A stretch of 5,711 bases of DNA from Ktedonobacterales bacterium (GCA_025450405.1 JANWHL010000153.1:1-5711); one strand, 5' to 3'. Shown: positions 1-5,693, counted from the stretch's first letter. Translations and numbers: made by a program. The notes: a model not told the origin generated them from the letters alone.

Positions 1-33
1 CCTTCTCGGAGGGTCGTCGCATATCCTCCCGGG

Positions 34-38
34 AAGGA
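34..38 (+). promoter_or_regulatory. Ribosome binding site of the SMP-30-like leader ORF
   Basis: AAGGA, inside GGGAAGGAAC, lies 9 bases before the ATG at 48, a normal Shine-Dalgarno spacing. It is the only convincing ribosome binding site ahead of the permease gene at 183, which has none of its own. It also overlaps an imperfect palindrome centred on CCCGGG (about 25-38), which could partly mask it in RNA; that is inference. Confidence 0.55.
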
Positions 39-47
39 ACGATCGCC

Positions 48-182
48 ATGTTTGAGCCGCGGATGGTGCTGGCCGGTCTCGTGTTCGGGGAGTCGTCGCG
101 GTGGTATGGCGACCGGGCCTGGTTCGTAGACCTCTGGTTCGTAGACCTCTGGTTCGTGGACTTGGGCGCGGGCTGGCCGTAG
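48..182 (+). pseudogene. N-terminal remnant of an SMP-30/gluconolactonase-family gene
   Basis: A 44-residue frame opens with ATG at 48 and ends with TAG at 180-182, touching the ATG of the permease. Residues 9-29 (AGLVFGESSRWYGDRAWFVDL) resemble the first beta strand of SMP-30/gluconolactonase/LRE-like proteins, which typically reads GLxFGESPRWHxGRLWFxD. Those are six-bladed beta-propeller lactonases of about 280-300 residues, so only about a tenth is present. WFVDL occurs three times (residues 25-39) because of a 15-bp tandem repeat; the final copy runs into GAG, as the family consensus does. It keeps a good ribosome binding site and no propeller or metal ligands, so it cannot be an enzyme. 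It could act as a leader peptide that brings ribosomes to the permease start. Alternatively it is a chance ORF, but the family match makes that less likely. The match is from memory, not a search. Confidence 0.6.
121..165 (+). repeat. 15-bp tandem repeat, three units (WFVDL x3)
   Basis: GGTTCGTAGACCTCT occurs at 121-135 and again, identical, at 136-150. A degenerate third unit, GGTTCGTGGACTTGG, is at 151-165 with four mismatches. The period is a multiple of three, so the frame of the leader ORF is kept and its peptide gains repeated WFVDL units. The identical first two copies suggest a recent duplication. Confidence 0.9.
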
Positions 183-1022
183 ATGAACTCCCTCGCGTTC
201 ACGGTTCTCTTTGGTCTCGCCGCCTCACTCTGCTGGGGAAGCGGCGACTTTAACGGTGGGTTGGCCTCGCGCCGTGCCAACCCTACCAGCGTCGTGGTCG
301 CCAGTTACGCGGTGGGCTTCGTCTTGCTGGTCGTGCTGGCGCTGATCTGGAGGGAGCCGCTCCCCCGGCCGATGGACGTGCTCTGGGGCGCGCTGGCGGG
401 CGTGGCGGGGGTGTTCGGGCTGATGGCGTTTTACTCGGCCCTCGCCAGCGGGCAGATGGGCATCGCGGCGCCGGTTTCGGCGGTGCTGACGGCGATCCTG
501 CCGGTGCTCTTCAGTGTATTCACGGTGGGGCTGCCGTCACTGATCCAGGTGGCGGGCTTCGCGCTGGCGCTGGTGGCGATCGGGCTGATTTCGCGCCCCG
601 GTGGGGCCAGTGGCCCGCCGAAGGGGATCGGGTTGGCGGTGCTGGCTGGGTGCGGCTTCGGCTGCTTCTTCATCCTCATCAGCCGGGTGAGCCCTGGCGC
701 CACCTTCTGGCCGCTGGCCGTGGCGCGCTTGAGCTCGGTGGTGTTGGCGGTCATCGTGATGCGCGCGCGGGGTCGGCTGGGCCTGCCCGGAAGGAACGTG
801 GCGCCGCTGGTGCTGCTCGCGGGGACTCTGGACGCGCTGGGCAACGCCTTCTTCGTGCTCGCCGCTCACAGCGGCCGGCTCGACGTCGCGGCCATCCTCT
901 CGTCGCTGTACCCGGCGGCGACGGTGGTGCTGGCGATGATCGTGCTGCGCGAGCGCGCCACGCGTATCCAGGCGGTGGGCATCGCGCTGGTGATCCTGGC
1001 GGTGCCGCTGATCGCGGTGTGA
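183..1022 (+). CDS. EamA-family (DMT superfamily) transporter
   Basis: This 279-residue, strongly hydrophobic protein is an inner-membrane permease of the drug/metabolite transporter superfamily, which exports or exchanges small metabolites; the substrate cannot be read from sequence. It has the family's inverted duplication of two five-helix halves: EamA half 1 at about residues 5-137, a short polar linker (SRPGGASGPPKG, 138-148), and EamA half 2 at about 149-279. The second half ends with the typical block SLYPAATVVLAMIVLRERAT (241-260) plus a last helix. Typical lengths are 280-310, so it is full size. The ATG at 183 is preferred because the first helix begins at once (MNSLAFTVLFGLAASLCWG). 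There is no Shine-Dalgarno before it; the upstream short ORF stops at the adjacent base, so start by translational coupling is likely. No disruption seen. Confidence 0.93.
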   Translation: MNSLAFTVLFGLAASLCWGSGDFNGGLASRRANPTSVVVASYAVGFVLLVVLALIWREPLPRPMDVLWGALAGVAGVFGLMAFYSALASGQMGIAAPVSAVLTAILPVLFSVFTVGLPSLIQVAGFALALVAIGLISRPGGASGPPKGIGLAVLAGCGFGCFFILISRVSPGATFWPLAVARLSSVVLAVIVMRARGRLGLPGRNVAPLVLLAGTLDALGNAFFVLAAHSGRLDVAAILSSLYPAATVVLAMIVLRERATRIQAVGIALVILAVPLIAV

Positions 1023-1219
1023 GCGCGTGTTTCGGAGCCAGTCTGTGTGCGCGTGGCCAAGGGGCGTGGCGTCATCCATGGGTGAGGCACTTCGATCTGG
1101 TGTTATCCCCGTCACCCTTCGTACGTTATGTCTGGCAGGCATTGATCTATCCCGGCGCCAGCGGTTCGTGGCGTGGTATCCCGGACATTTCATGGGGAAT
1201 CCGTAAGGGAGGGCACGGC
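1023..1219. other. Intergenic region between permease and KGG gene
   Basis: This 197-bp stretch is less GC-rich than its surroundings and should carry the promoter of the KGG gene. I could not defend a specific -35/-10 pair. ATCCCGG occurs twice (around 1149 and 1178), and there are AT-richer patches near 1102-1107 and 1125-1130. No clear terminator for the permease and no small RNA could be recognised. Confidence 0.4.
1206..1212 (+). promoter_or_regulatory. Ribosome binding site of the KGG-repeat gene
   Basis: AGGGAGG (within TAAGGGAGGGC) lies 7 bases before the ATG at 1220. It is the strongest Shine-Dalgarno on the plus strand here and fixes the start of the KGG gene. The same frame is open much further upstream (to 650), but that part is antisense-like overlap with the permease gene. 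Confidence 0.85.
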
Positions 1220-1618
1220 ATGCCAGGGCGTGGATCACACAGCGAGCGGGCAAGGTCGCTCGAAGACAGCGGGACGCCGGCGCGGCGCGAGGACATGCCA
1301 GCCACGCCCGAGATGGCGGGAGTCAGCCGGACGCGGCGGAAGCCGGGCCCAGTGCCGGGCAGCGACGCGGCCCGTCGCGGGGGCCAGCGCGTCCGCGAGA
1401 AGTATGGCAGCGAGCATTATCGCCGCATCGGGGCCGCGGGCGGGAAGGCGATCCGCGAGCAGCGGGGCTCGGATTTTTACGCCGCCATCGGTCACAAGGG
1501 TGGCGAGGCGACCAAGCGCAATCAGGGCCTCGAACACTATGTGCGCATTGGGCGGATTGGGGGGAGCCAGCGCTCGCGGCGGATCAAGAGGGATGGGGCC
1601 GCGCCGTCTGACGGATAG
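1220..1618 (+). CDS. KGG-repeat stress protein (GsiB / group 1 LEA-like)
   Basis: This 132-residue, highly charged, glycine-rich hydrophilic protein has no membrane segment or cysteine. Residues 1-53 look disordered (rich in R, P, S, G). Then follow 20-residue repeats in exact register: 54-73 (GGQRVREKYGSEHYRRIGAA), 74-93, 94-113, and a partial unit 114-126. Each reads GG-x7-G-x-(E/D)-(H/F)-Y-x2-I-G. This is the KGG motif of bacterial general stress protein GsiB, related to the 20-mer of plant group 1 LEA (Em) proteins. Known members are cytoplasmic, mostly unstructured and tied to desiccation, glucose starvation or general stress. Only one unit keeps the actual KGG triplet (93-95). The start at 1220 follows from the strong ribosome binding site; the alternative ATG at 1295 has GAGG only 2 bases away. 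It is probably monocistronic. Family assignment is firm; the protective role is inferred. Confidence 0.85.
   Translation: MPGRGSHSERARSLEDSGTPARREDMPATPEMAGVSRTRRKPGPVPGSDAARRGGQRVREKYGSEHYRRIGAAGGKAIREQRGSDFYAAIGHKGGEATKRNQGLEHYVRIGRIGGSQRSRRIKRDGAAPSDG
1379..1597 (+). repeat. 60-bp coding repeats of the KGG protein
   Basis: Three full 60-bp units (1379-1438, 1439-1498, 1499-1558) and a partial fourth (1559-1597) encode the 20-residue KGG repeats. The DNA copies have diverged at many positions while the GG, G, Y and IG residues persist, so this is an old, selected repeat rather than a fresh duplication. Confidence 0.8.
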
Positions 1619-1637
1619 GCGCTTGGCCTTCGCGTTC

Positions 1638-1678
1638 CACCCCGGTGTCGCCTGCCGCCGGGGTGCGGCCCCCGGCGG
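1638..1678. terminator. Overlapping GC-rich hairpins between convergent genes
   Basis: Two mutually exclusive perfect stems lie between the stops of the KGG gene (1618) and the DUF488 gene (1736). CACCCCGG (1638-1645) pairs with CCGGGGTG (1658-1665) around a 12-base loop. CCGCCGGGG (1655-1663) pairs with CCCCGGCGG (1670-1678) around a 6-base loop. The position suits a bidirectional terminator for converging transcripts. Neither strand has a T-tract after the stem, so it is not a canonical intrinsic terminator. Confidence 0.5.
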
Positions 1679-1735
1679 TGAGGTGAGCGATTGACTGATC
1701 TCCCGCGGCTATCGGGCCAGTGTGATGGTGCCGTG

Positions 1736-2110
1736 CTAGTGCGCGCCCGCGGCCAGTAGCTCGGCCAGTACGGTGGCGTTGGCGTGCGCACCGTCGCGGG
1801 CGGCGTAGACGAGAGTGAGCGGGCCCTCGCGGGCGAGGTCGCGAAGCTGGACCAAAGCGGCGGCGGCCTCGCCGGCGCGCAGCTCGTCGCGGTAGCGGCG
1901 GCGGAACTCGTCCCACTTCGCGGGGTCGTGGCCGTACCACTTGCGCAGGTCTTCGCTCGGCGCCACGGCGCGCAGCCAGAGGTCCACATGCGCGCGCTCT
2001 TTGGAGAGCCCGCGCGGCCAGAGCCGGTCCACCAGCACGCGGCGCCCGTCGTCCGACGCCGGCTCGTCGTAGGCGCGTTTGGTCCTGACGTTCGCGCTCG
2101 CGGTGGTCAT
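1736..2110 (-). CDS. DUF488 family protein (YeaO-like)
   Basis: This 124-residue protein has the DUF488 (YeaO-like) layout: RAYDEPASDDGRRVLVDRLW near residues 12-31, then WPRGLSKERAHVDLWLRAVA (31-50), the W-Y-G-H-DP segment (58-63), a FRRRYRDEL helix (69-77), and the C-terminal block LVYAARDGAHANATVLAELL (100-119). Family members are small cytoplasmic proteins of about 115-125 residues with no settled biochemical role; length here is typical. The start at 2110 is chosen because GGAG (2118-2121) lies 7 bases upstream and because this ATG overlaps the redoxin stop as ATGA. The ATG at 2170 would add 20 residues with no family similarity. As third gene of the cluster with cystathionine beta-synthase and redoxin, it may be underexpressed if ribosomes fall off the frameshifted redoxin. 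It converges on the KGG gene. Confidence 0.92.
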   Translation of the reverse strand: MTTASANVRTKRAYDEPASDDGRRVLVDRLWPRGLSKERAHVDLWLRAVAPSEDLRKWYGHDPAKWDEFRRRYRDELRAGEAAAALVQLRDLAREGPLTLVYAARDGAHANATVLAELLAAGAH

Positions 2111-2117
2111 GATCCGT

Positions 2118-2121
2118 CTCC
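2118..2121 (-). promoter_or_regulatory. Ribosome binding site of the DUF488 gene
   Basis: GGAG on the minus strand, 7 bases before the ATG at 2110, lies inside the last codons of the redoxin gene. It supports the ATG at 2110 over the upstream one at 2170, and could allow some independent initiation even though the upstream gene is frameshifted. Confidence 0.7.
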
Positions 2122-2679
2122 GTTCGTGGGCACATTCCATCCATCCGGCTGATCCGTCTCGGCTGGCCATGCGGGCTCCAGGCAGCCGCAGGCGCCCTCG
2201 TCGGCGTGAGCCAACTCCGCCAGGATGGCGTCGGGCGTGGGGAGGCTAGCGGCATCGGGTGCGATGCCTACCAGACCGCACGCGCCGTAGCGGTCGGCGA
2301 CGTAGCGTGCCACGGCCGCTGGGCTGGTGCCGGCGGTCGGGGGCAGGTAGCGCGCTGTCACGGTGCCATCGGTGTCCACGAGCGGCAAGATGTGGGCCGG
2401 GGTGAGGGTGTCCGCCCAGGGGGCCAGGGACTCCGTGGGGTCCGCGATCTCGCCAGTGGAACCGGCGTCACTCGCGTCCGCTGGCGCCACGGCACCGGGG
2501 ACGATCACCAGCACGGCGGCATGGGTCACGGCCAGGTCCTCGCGTCGCGCGGCCAATGCCGCCGCGTACTCCCAGCAGGCGGGGCGCCAGGGCCCGTGGA
2601 GCAAGGCGAGCACGACGGGGCGCCGCTGCTTGAAGTCCCAGAGGCGGACCGTGCGGCCCGCGCGGTCGGGAAGGGTGAA

Positions 2680-2719
2680 GCCCCCAGTGGGGGACCCCGG
2701 CCCCCAGTGGGGGACCCCA
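2680..2719. repeat. 20-bp direct tandem repeat causing the redoxin frameshift
   Basis: Copies at 2680-2699 and 2700-2719 match at 19 of 20 positions, sharing GCCCCCAGTGGGGGACCCC. Each contains the inverted repeat CCCCC-AGT-GGGGG, able to form a short hairpin in either strand. Because 20 is not a multiple of three, one copy keeps the redoxin frame and two copies break it; four copies would restore it again. Short GC-rich hairpins in direct repeats favour replication slippage. Confidence 0.92.
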
Positions 2720-2815
2720 AAAGCGGCAGTTGGTCGCCCGGGCGGGGCGGTCGCGCGCGTTGAGAGGGCCCCGGCGCCACGGACCCTGGCCCCACTGTTC
2801 GCGCGGACGGGGCGC

Positions 2816-4201
2816 TCATGCCTGGCCGCCCGAGGCGCCCGCCCCGCCACGCGCCCAGAATTCGAGCAGGTCGCTCTTGGAGACGACGCCGCGGAGCCCC
2901 TGATCGTTGCCGACCGCGACGGCGGATTGTCCGCCGGCCAGCAGGGTGTAGGCCTCGCGCACGGTCGCGGTCTCGGGGAGCATCGGCAGGGGCGGGCCCT
3001 GCCACTCGTCCACGCGCTGGCCATCCAGGCGCTCGCCGGAGGCAAGGCGCTGGAGCAGCTGGTTCTCGGTGAGACTGCCGACGAGCTGGCCGTGCTTGAC
3101 GACGGGAAGCTGCGAGATGCCGAAGCGGTGGAAGCGCTCAATGGCCGCGGCCACGGTGTCGTCGGGCGCGATCTCGACGAGCATGGGCACGTCCGGGGTG
3201 TTGCGCTGGCGGAAGGTCAGGACATCGGCGAGGGTGGGCTGTGCGGGGGTCTCGGCGAAGCCGTTCTCGCGCATCCAGGTGTCGTTGTAGATCTTGCTCA
3301 GATAGCCGCGGCCGGTATCGGGCAGCAGGACGACGATGACGTCGTCGGAGCCAGAGCGCTTGGCGTACTCCAGCGCCGCGCCCAGCGCCGTCCCGGCGGA
3401 GCCGCCGAGCAGCATGCCCTCTTCGCGGGCCAGGCGCCGGGTGAGCTGGAAGGAGGTGCGGTCGTCCACGCGGATGACGTCGTCCACGACGCTGGGGTCC
3501 CAGTTCTCGGGCAGATGGTCGGTGCCGATGCCTTCCACTTTGTAGGGGCGGGGCTCGTCGTGGGAGTAGATGGAGCCGGCGGGATCGGCGCCAATGATCT
3601 GGATGGCGGGGTTCTTTTCTTTGAGATAGCGCGCCGTGCCGATGATGGTGCCGGCGGTGCCCACGCCCGCCACGAAGGCGGTCACTTTGCCGTCGGTATC
3701 CTCCCAGATCTCAGGGCCGGTGCTGTCGTAGTGCGAGCCAGGATTGGCGGGATTGGCGTACTGGTTGGGCATGAAGGCGTGGGGGATCTCCTGCGCCAGG
3801 CGCGCCGCGACGGTCTGGTAGTGCTCGGGAGAGCCGTGGCTGACGGTGCTCGGGCAGATTACCACCTCGGCGCCAAAGGCGCGCAAGAGGCTGCGCTTCT
3901 CTTCGCTCACTTTGTCGGTCATGACGAAGAGGCAGCGATAGCCTTTGAGCGCGGCGGCGATGGCGAGGCCTGTGCCGGTGTTGCCGCTCGTCGGTTCCAC
4001 GATGGTCCCGCCGGGCTTGAGCTTGCCATCGCGCTCGGCCGCTTCGATCATGCGGACGCCGATGCGGTCTTTGACGCTGCCGCCGGGATTGAACGATTCG
4101 ACTTTGGCGAGCAGGAGGGGGCGCACGTGGCGCGCGACGCGGGTGAGCCGCACGAGTGGGGTGTGGCCAATGGTCTCGATGATGGTTTCGTAGTAGCGCA
4201 T
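2816..4201 (-). CDS. Cystathionine beta-synthase with C-terminal CBS domains
   Basis: This 461-residue cytoplasmic PLP enzyme should condense serine (or O-acetylserine) with homocysteine to give cystathionine, the first step of reverse transsulfuration. The fold type II PLP domain covers about residues 1-315: FNPGGSVKDRIG (37-48) with Lys44 as Schiff base, the asparagine/phosphate loop TSGNTGTG (71-78), GVGTAGT (179-185), VEGIGTD (222-228), typical of the beta-synthase group, GGSAGT (266-271) and LPDTGRGYLSKIYND (293-307). Two CBS repeats follow at about 335-385 and 400-450. Bacterial enzymes lack the heme domain of human CBS, as here, and are about 455-460 long. Start 4201 (MRYYETI) is where family similarity begins; it has no Shine-Dalgarno, and a GTG at 4297 would add unconserved residues. 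The stop overlaps the redoxin ATG. Cysteine synthase activity is an alternative. The short symbol is omitted because bacterial naming varies. Confidence 0.94.
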   Translation of the reverse strand: MRYYETIIETIGHTPLVRLTRVARHVRPLLLAKVESFNPGGSVKDRIGVRMIEAAERDGKLKPGGTIVEPTSGNTGTGLAIAAALKGYRCLFVMTDKVSEEKRSLLRAFGAEVVICPSTVSHGSPEHYQTVAARLAQEIPHAFMPNQYANPANPGSHYDSTGPEIWEDTDGKVTAFVAGVGTAGTIIGTARYLKEKNPAIQIIGADPAGSIYSHDEPRPYKVEGIGTDHLPENWDPSVVDDVIRVDDRTSFQLTRRLAREEGMLLGGSAGTALGAALEYAKRSGSDDVIVVLLPDTGRGYLSKIYNDTWMRENGFAETPAQPTLADVLTFRQRNTPDVPMLVEIAPDDTVAAAIERFHRFGISQLPVVKHGQLVGSLTENQLLQRLASGERLDGQRVDEWQGPPLPMLPETATVREAYTLLAGGQSAVAVGNDQGLRGVVSKSDLLEFWARGGAGASGGQA

Positions 4202-4458
4202 GGTGTGCGGCGCGCCGCCGCGTCCGGGGGGAGCGTGCCGGATGATGATCCGACTGGCCCGCCACGGATGGCGTGCGGCCGTCTCCCTCCCTTTCACCGC
4301 GCCGGGGGGCGCGGCCGGCCTTCGCGGCCCCGCGCGCTCGCACCTCTCCGGCGTCGTACGTCAGCGTTCGTCGCGGGCCGCCACGGCGCGGCGCCGCCAC
4401 TCTGGATGGTACACCGAAACGCGCGCGGCGGAAAGGGGCACGGCATGCGATGGTAGCG
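4202..4458. other. Intergenic region upstream of cystathionine beta-synthase
   Basis: This 257-bp gap separates the amidohydrolase stop from the beta-synthase start. It should carry the promoter of the three-gene cluster unless transcription runs on from the amidohydrolase. It is extremely GC-rich with several palindromes (for example GCGGCGCCGC near 4387-4396 and GCGGCGCGCCGC at 4207-4218). A purine-rich AAAGGGAGGGAG on the minus strand (about 4283-4294) looks like a ribosome binding site, but no in-frame start follows at a usable distance. I could not recognise a -35/-10 pair, riboswitch or clear terminator. Confidence 0.4.
4207..4218. promoter_or_regulatory. 12-bp perfect palindrome just before the beta-synthase start
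   Basis: GCGGCGCGCCGC is a perfect inverted repeat ending 5 bases before the ATG at 4201, exactly where a Shine-Dalgarno would sit; none is present. It may be an operator half-site pair, an RNA structure limiting translation, or simply a product of high GC. No regulator can be named. Confidence 0.3.
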
Positions 4459-5685
4459 CTATGGGGTGTCCAGGTAGCGCTCGGCCCAGTGGGCATGCTC
4501 GTCTTTGGCGCGGGCCAGCAGATCGGGATCGAGGAAGAGGTCGAGCGCGGTAAGGGCCATGGCCTTGGAGACGCCAAGCATTTGCTGGTGGCCGAAGTCG
4601 GAGCGCGCGGCGGCGACGACTTCGGTGGAGTGGTGGGCGATGGGCTCGCGGCTGATGGCGAACGATCCGGTGGCGGCGGGCATGAGGTAGGAGACGTTGC
4701 CGAAATCGGTGGAGAAGGTGCCAGGGGTGGGGGGGCGCGGGGTCACCTCCAGGCCGGCGGCGCGCATATTGTCCTCGTAGCGGCGGCCAAGCACGTAGGA
4801 GGGGCGGACGTCGTAGTTGGTCGGGCTCGGGCGCGTGATCGTGACGGTGGTCTCGGTCATGAGCGCGGCGCCCTCGGCGATCTTGCGGACTTTCTCAACC
4901 AGCGTTTCCAGATAGTCGCGGTCGGCGGCGCGGATGAAGAAATCGGCCGCGGCGTGGTCCGGGACGACGTTGGGGGCGTCGCCGCCATGGGTGATGATGC
5001 CATGGATGCGGGCGTCGGAGCGGACGTGCTGGCGCAGTGCGTCGATGCCGGTGAAGAGCTTGATGACGCCGTTCAGGGCGTTGGCGCCCTCGTGGGGATT
5101 GGAGCCCGCGTGTGTGGCGCGCCCGCGGTACGCGAATTTGAGATCGGCCAGGGCGAGCGAGGTGTCGCCGGGGTAGGCGTCGGCGACTGCGGTGATGTGG
5201 CGGTCGTGGTGGATCATCAGGGCGGCATCGATGTTCGCGAAAATGCCGGCGTCGATCAGCTTGACCTTGCCGCCGCCGCCTTCCTCGGCCGGTGTCCCGA
5301 TGACCTGAAACGTGCCGTCGAGCTGGTCCATCAGCGGCGCGAGGGCGACGGCCGCGGCGAGCCCGGAGGCGGCGATCAGGTTGTGGGCGCAGCCATGGCC
5401 GAGGCCGGGCAGGGCGTCGTACTCGGCCAGGACGGCGACGGTGGGGCCAGTACCGCGGCCGCGCCTGGTGGCGCGGAAGGCGGTCTCCAGCCCGCCGATG
5501 GGGTATTCGACGTCCATGCCGTGGCGGCTCAGGGCCTCGGCCAGCAGGCGCGAGGCGAGCCGCTCCTGGAAGCCGATCTCGGGATGCTGGTGGATCTCGT
5601 CGGCGAGCGCGACGATCTCCGCCGCGTGGGTGTCGATCGCCGTCATGGCCTGGCGGCCCAGCTCATCGCGCTCGTGATCTGCCAT
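4459..5685 (-). CDS. M20 family (M20D-like) amidohydrolase/peptidase
   Basis: This 408-residue, probably cytoplasmic zinc hydrolase cleaves an amide or peptide bond; the substrate is unknown, with N-acyl amino acids, small peptides or p-aminobenzoyl-glutamate typical of the family. Visible motifs: HQHPEIGFQE (32-41), LAEYDALPGLGHGCAHNLIA (86-105) with Cys99 and His101 as likely metal ligands, PAEEGGGGK (132-140) with the catalytic Glu and metal Glu, MIHHD (157-161), then the inserted dimerisation domain from about 180 to 295 with ATHAGSNPHEGANALNGVI (190-208), and the final metal-binding IAHHSTEV (349-356). GHGCAHN resembles the AbgB/PabB-type subgroup. No signal peptide. Length is typical (380-440). 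Start 5685 is set by AGGAGGGAG 8-16 bases upstream; a second ATG at 5646 lacks such a site. It may form a loose operon with the beta-synthase, 257 bp downstream. Apparently intact. Confidence 0.94.
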   Translation of the reverse strand: MADHERDELGRQAMTAIDTHAAEIVALADEIHQHPEIGFQERLASRLLAEALSRHGMDVEYPIGGLETAFRATRRGRGTGPTVAVLAEYDALPGLGHGCAHNLIAASGLAAAVALAPLMDQLDGTFQVIGTPAEEGGGGKVKLIDAGIFANIDAALMIHHDRHITAVADAYPGDTSLALADLKFAYRGRATHAGSNPHEGANALNGVIKLFTGIDALRQHVRSDARIHGIITHGGDAPNVVPDHAAADFFIRAADRDYLETLVEKVRKIAEGAALMTETTVTITRPSPTNYDVRPSYVLGRRYEDNMRAAGLEVTPRPPTPGTFSTDFGNVSYLMPAATGSFAISREPIAHHSTEVVAAARSDFGHQQMLGVSKAMALTALDLFLDPDLLARAKDEHAHWAERYLDTP

Positions 5686-5693
5686 GCCGTGTT

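Larger units (their letters stand above)
2107..2819 (-). pseudogene. Redoxin/AhpC-TSA-like gene frameshifted by a 20-bp duplication
   Basis: The natural ATG at 2819 overlaps the beta-synthase stop (ATGA). Its frame reads MSAPSARTVG...RPGDQLPLLGSPTGG (residues 1-40), then goes astray and stops at 2526 (97 residues). The redoxin body lies in another frame from about 2677 to the TGA at 2107: FTLPDRAGRTVRLWDF, strand PVVLALLHG, then PWRPACWEY, strand HAAVLVIVP, LPLVDTDGTVTARYL, and a helical tail with CGC. No ATG, GTG or TTG opens that frame between 2820 and FTLPD. Deleting one 20-bp copy joins both halves into 230 residues, 693 bases exactly including the stop. This is the thioredoxin-fold peroxiredoxin/redoxin group, cytoplasmic, likely thiol-linked redox. 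The active-site region has a single cysteine (rebuilt position 75) where thioredoxins have CxxC. Broken gene, switchable gene or assembly error are all possible. Confidence 0.85.

Noticed and set aside
650..1219. Long open stretch in frame with and upstream of the KGG gene, overlapping the permease
   Set aside because: It overlaps the clear EamA gene in another frame, its composition is the arginine/glycine-rich pattern of shadow frames in GC-rich DNA, and a strong ribosome binding site marks the true start at 1220.
1023..1219. Sigma-B-like or sigma-70-like promoter for the KGG gene
   Set aside because: Candidate hexamers such as TTGATC at 1142 have no acceptable partner at 16-18 bases, so no promoter is called.
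2680..2719. CRISPR-like or insertion-sequence terminal repeats
   Set aside because: Only two adjacent copies with no spacers and no transposase nearby; it is a short tandem duplication.
2820..3141. Extension of the redoxin-body frame upstream into the beta-synthase gene (possible start at 3141)
   Set aside because: That part is out of frame with the conserved CBS domains and shows no family similarity. The coupled ATG at 2819 plus the 20-bp duplication explains the frame better.
4202..4297. Upstream GTG (4297) start giving a 493-residue beta-synthase
   Set aside because: The extra 32 residues lack family similarity and no Shine-Dalgarno precedes the GTG; MRYYETI at 4201 is where beta-synthases normally begin.
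2363..4456. 697-codon plus-strand open frame
   Set aside because: It is antisense to the beta-synthase and redoxin genes, low in complexity (repeated G, A, R, D, V) and has no recognisable domain; antisense of GC-rich genes often stays open.
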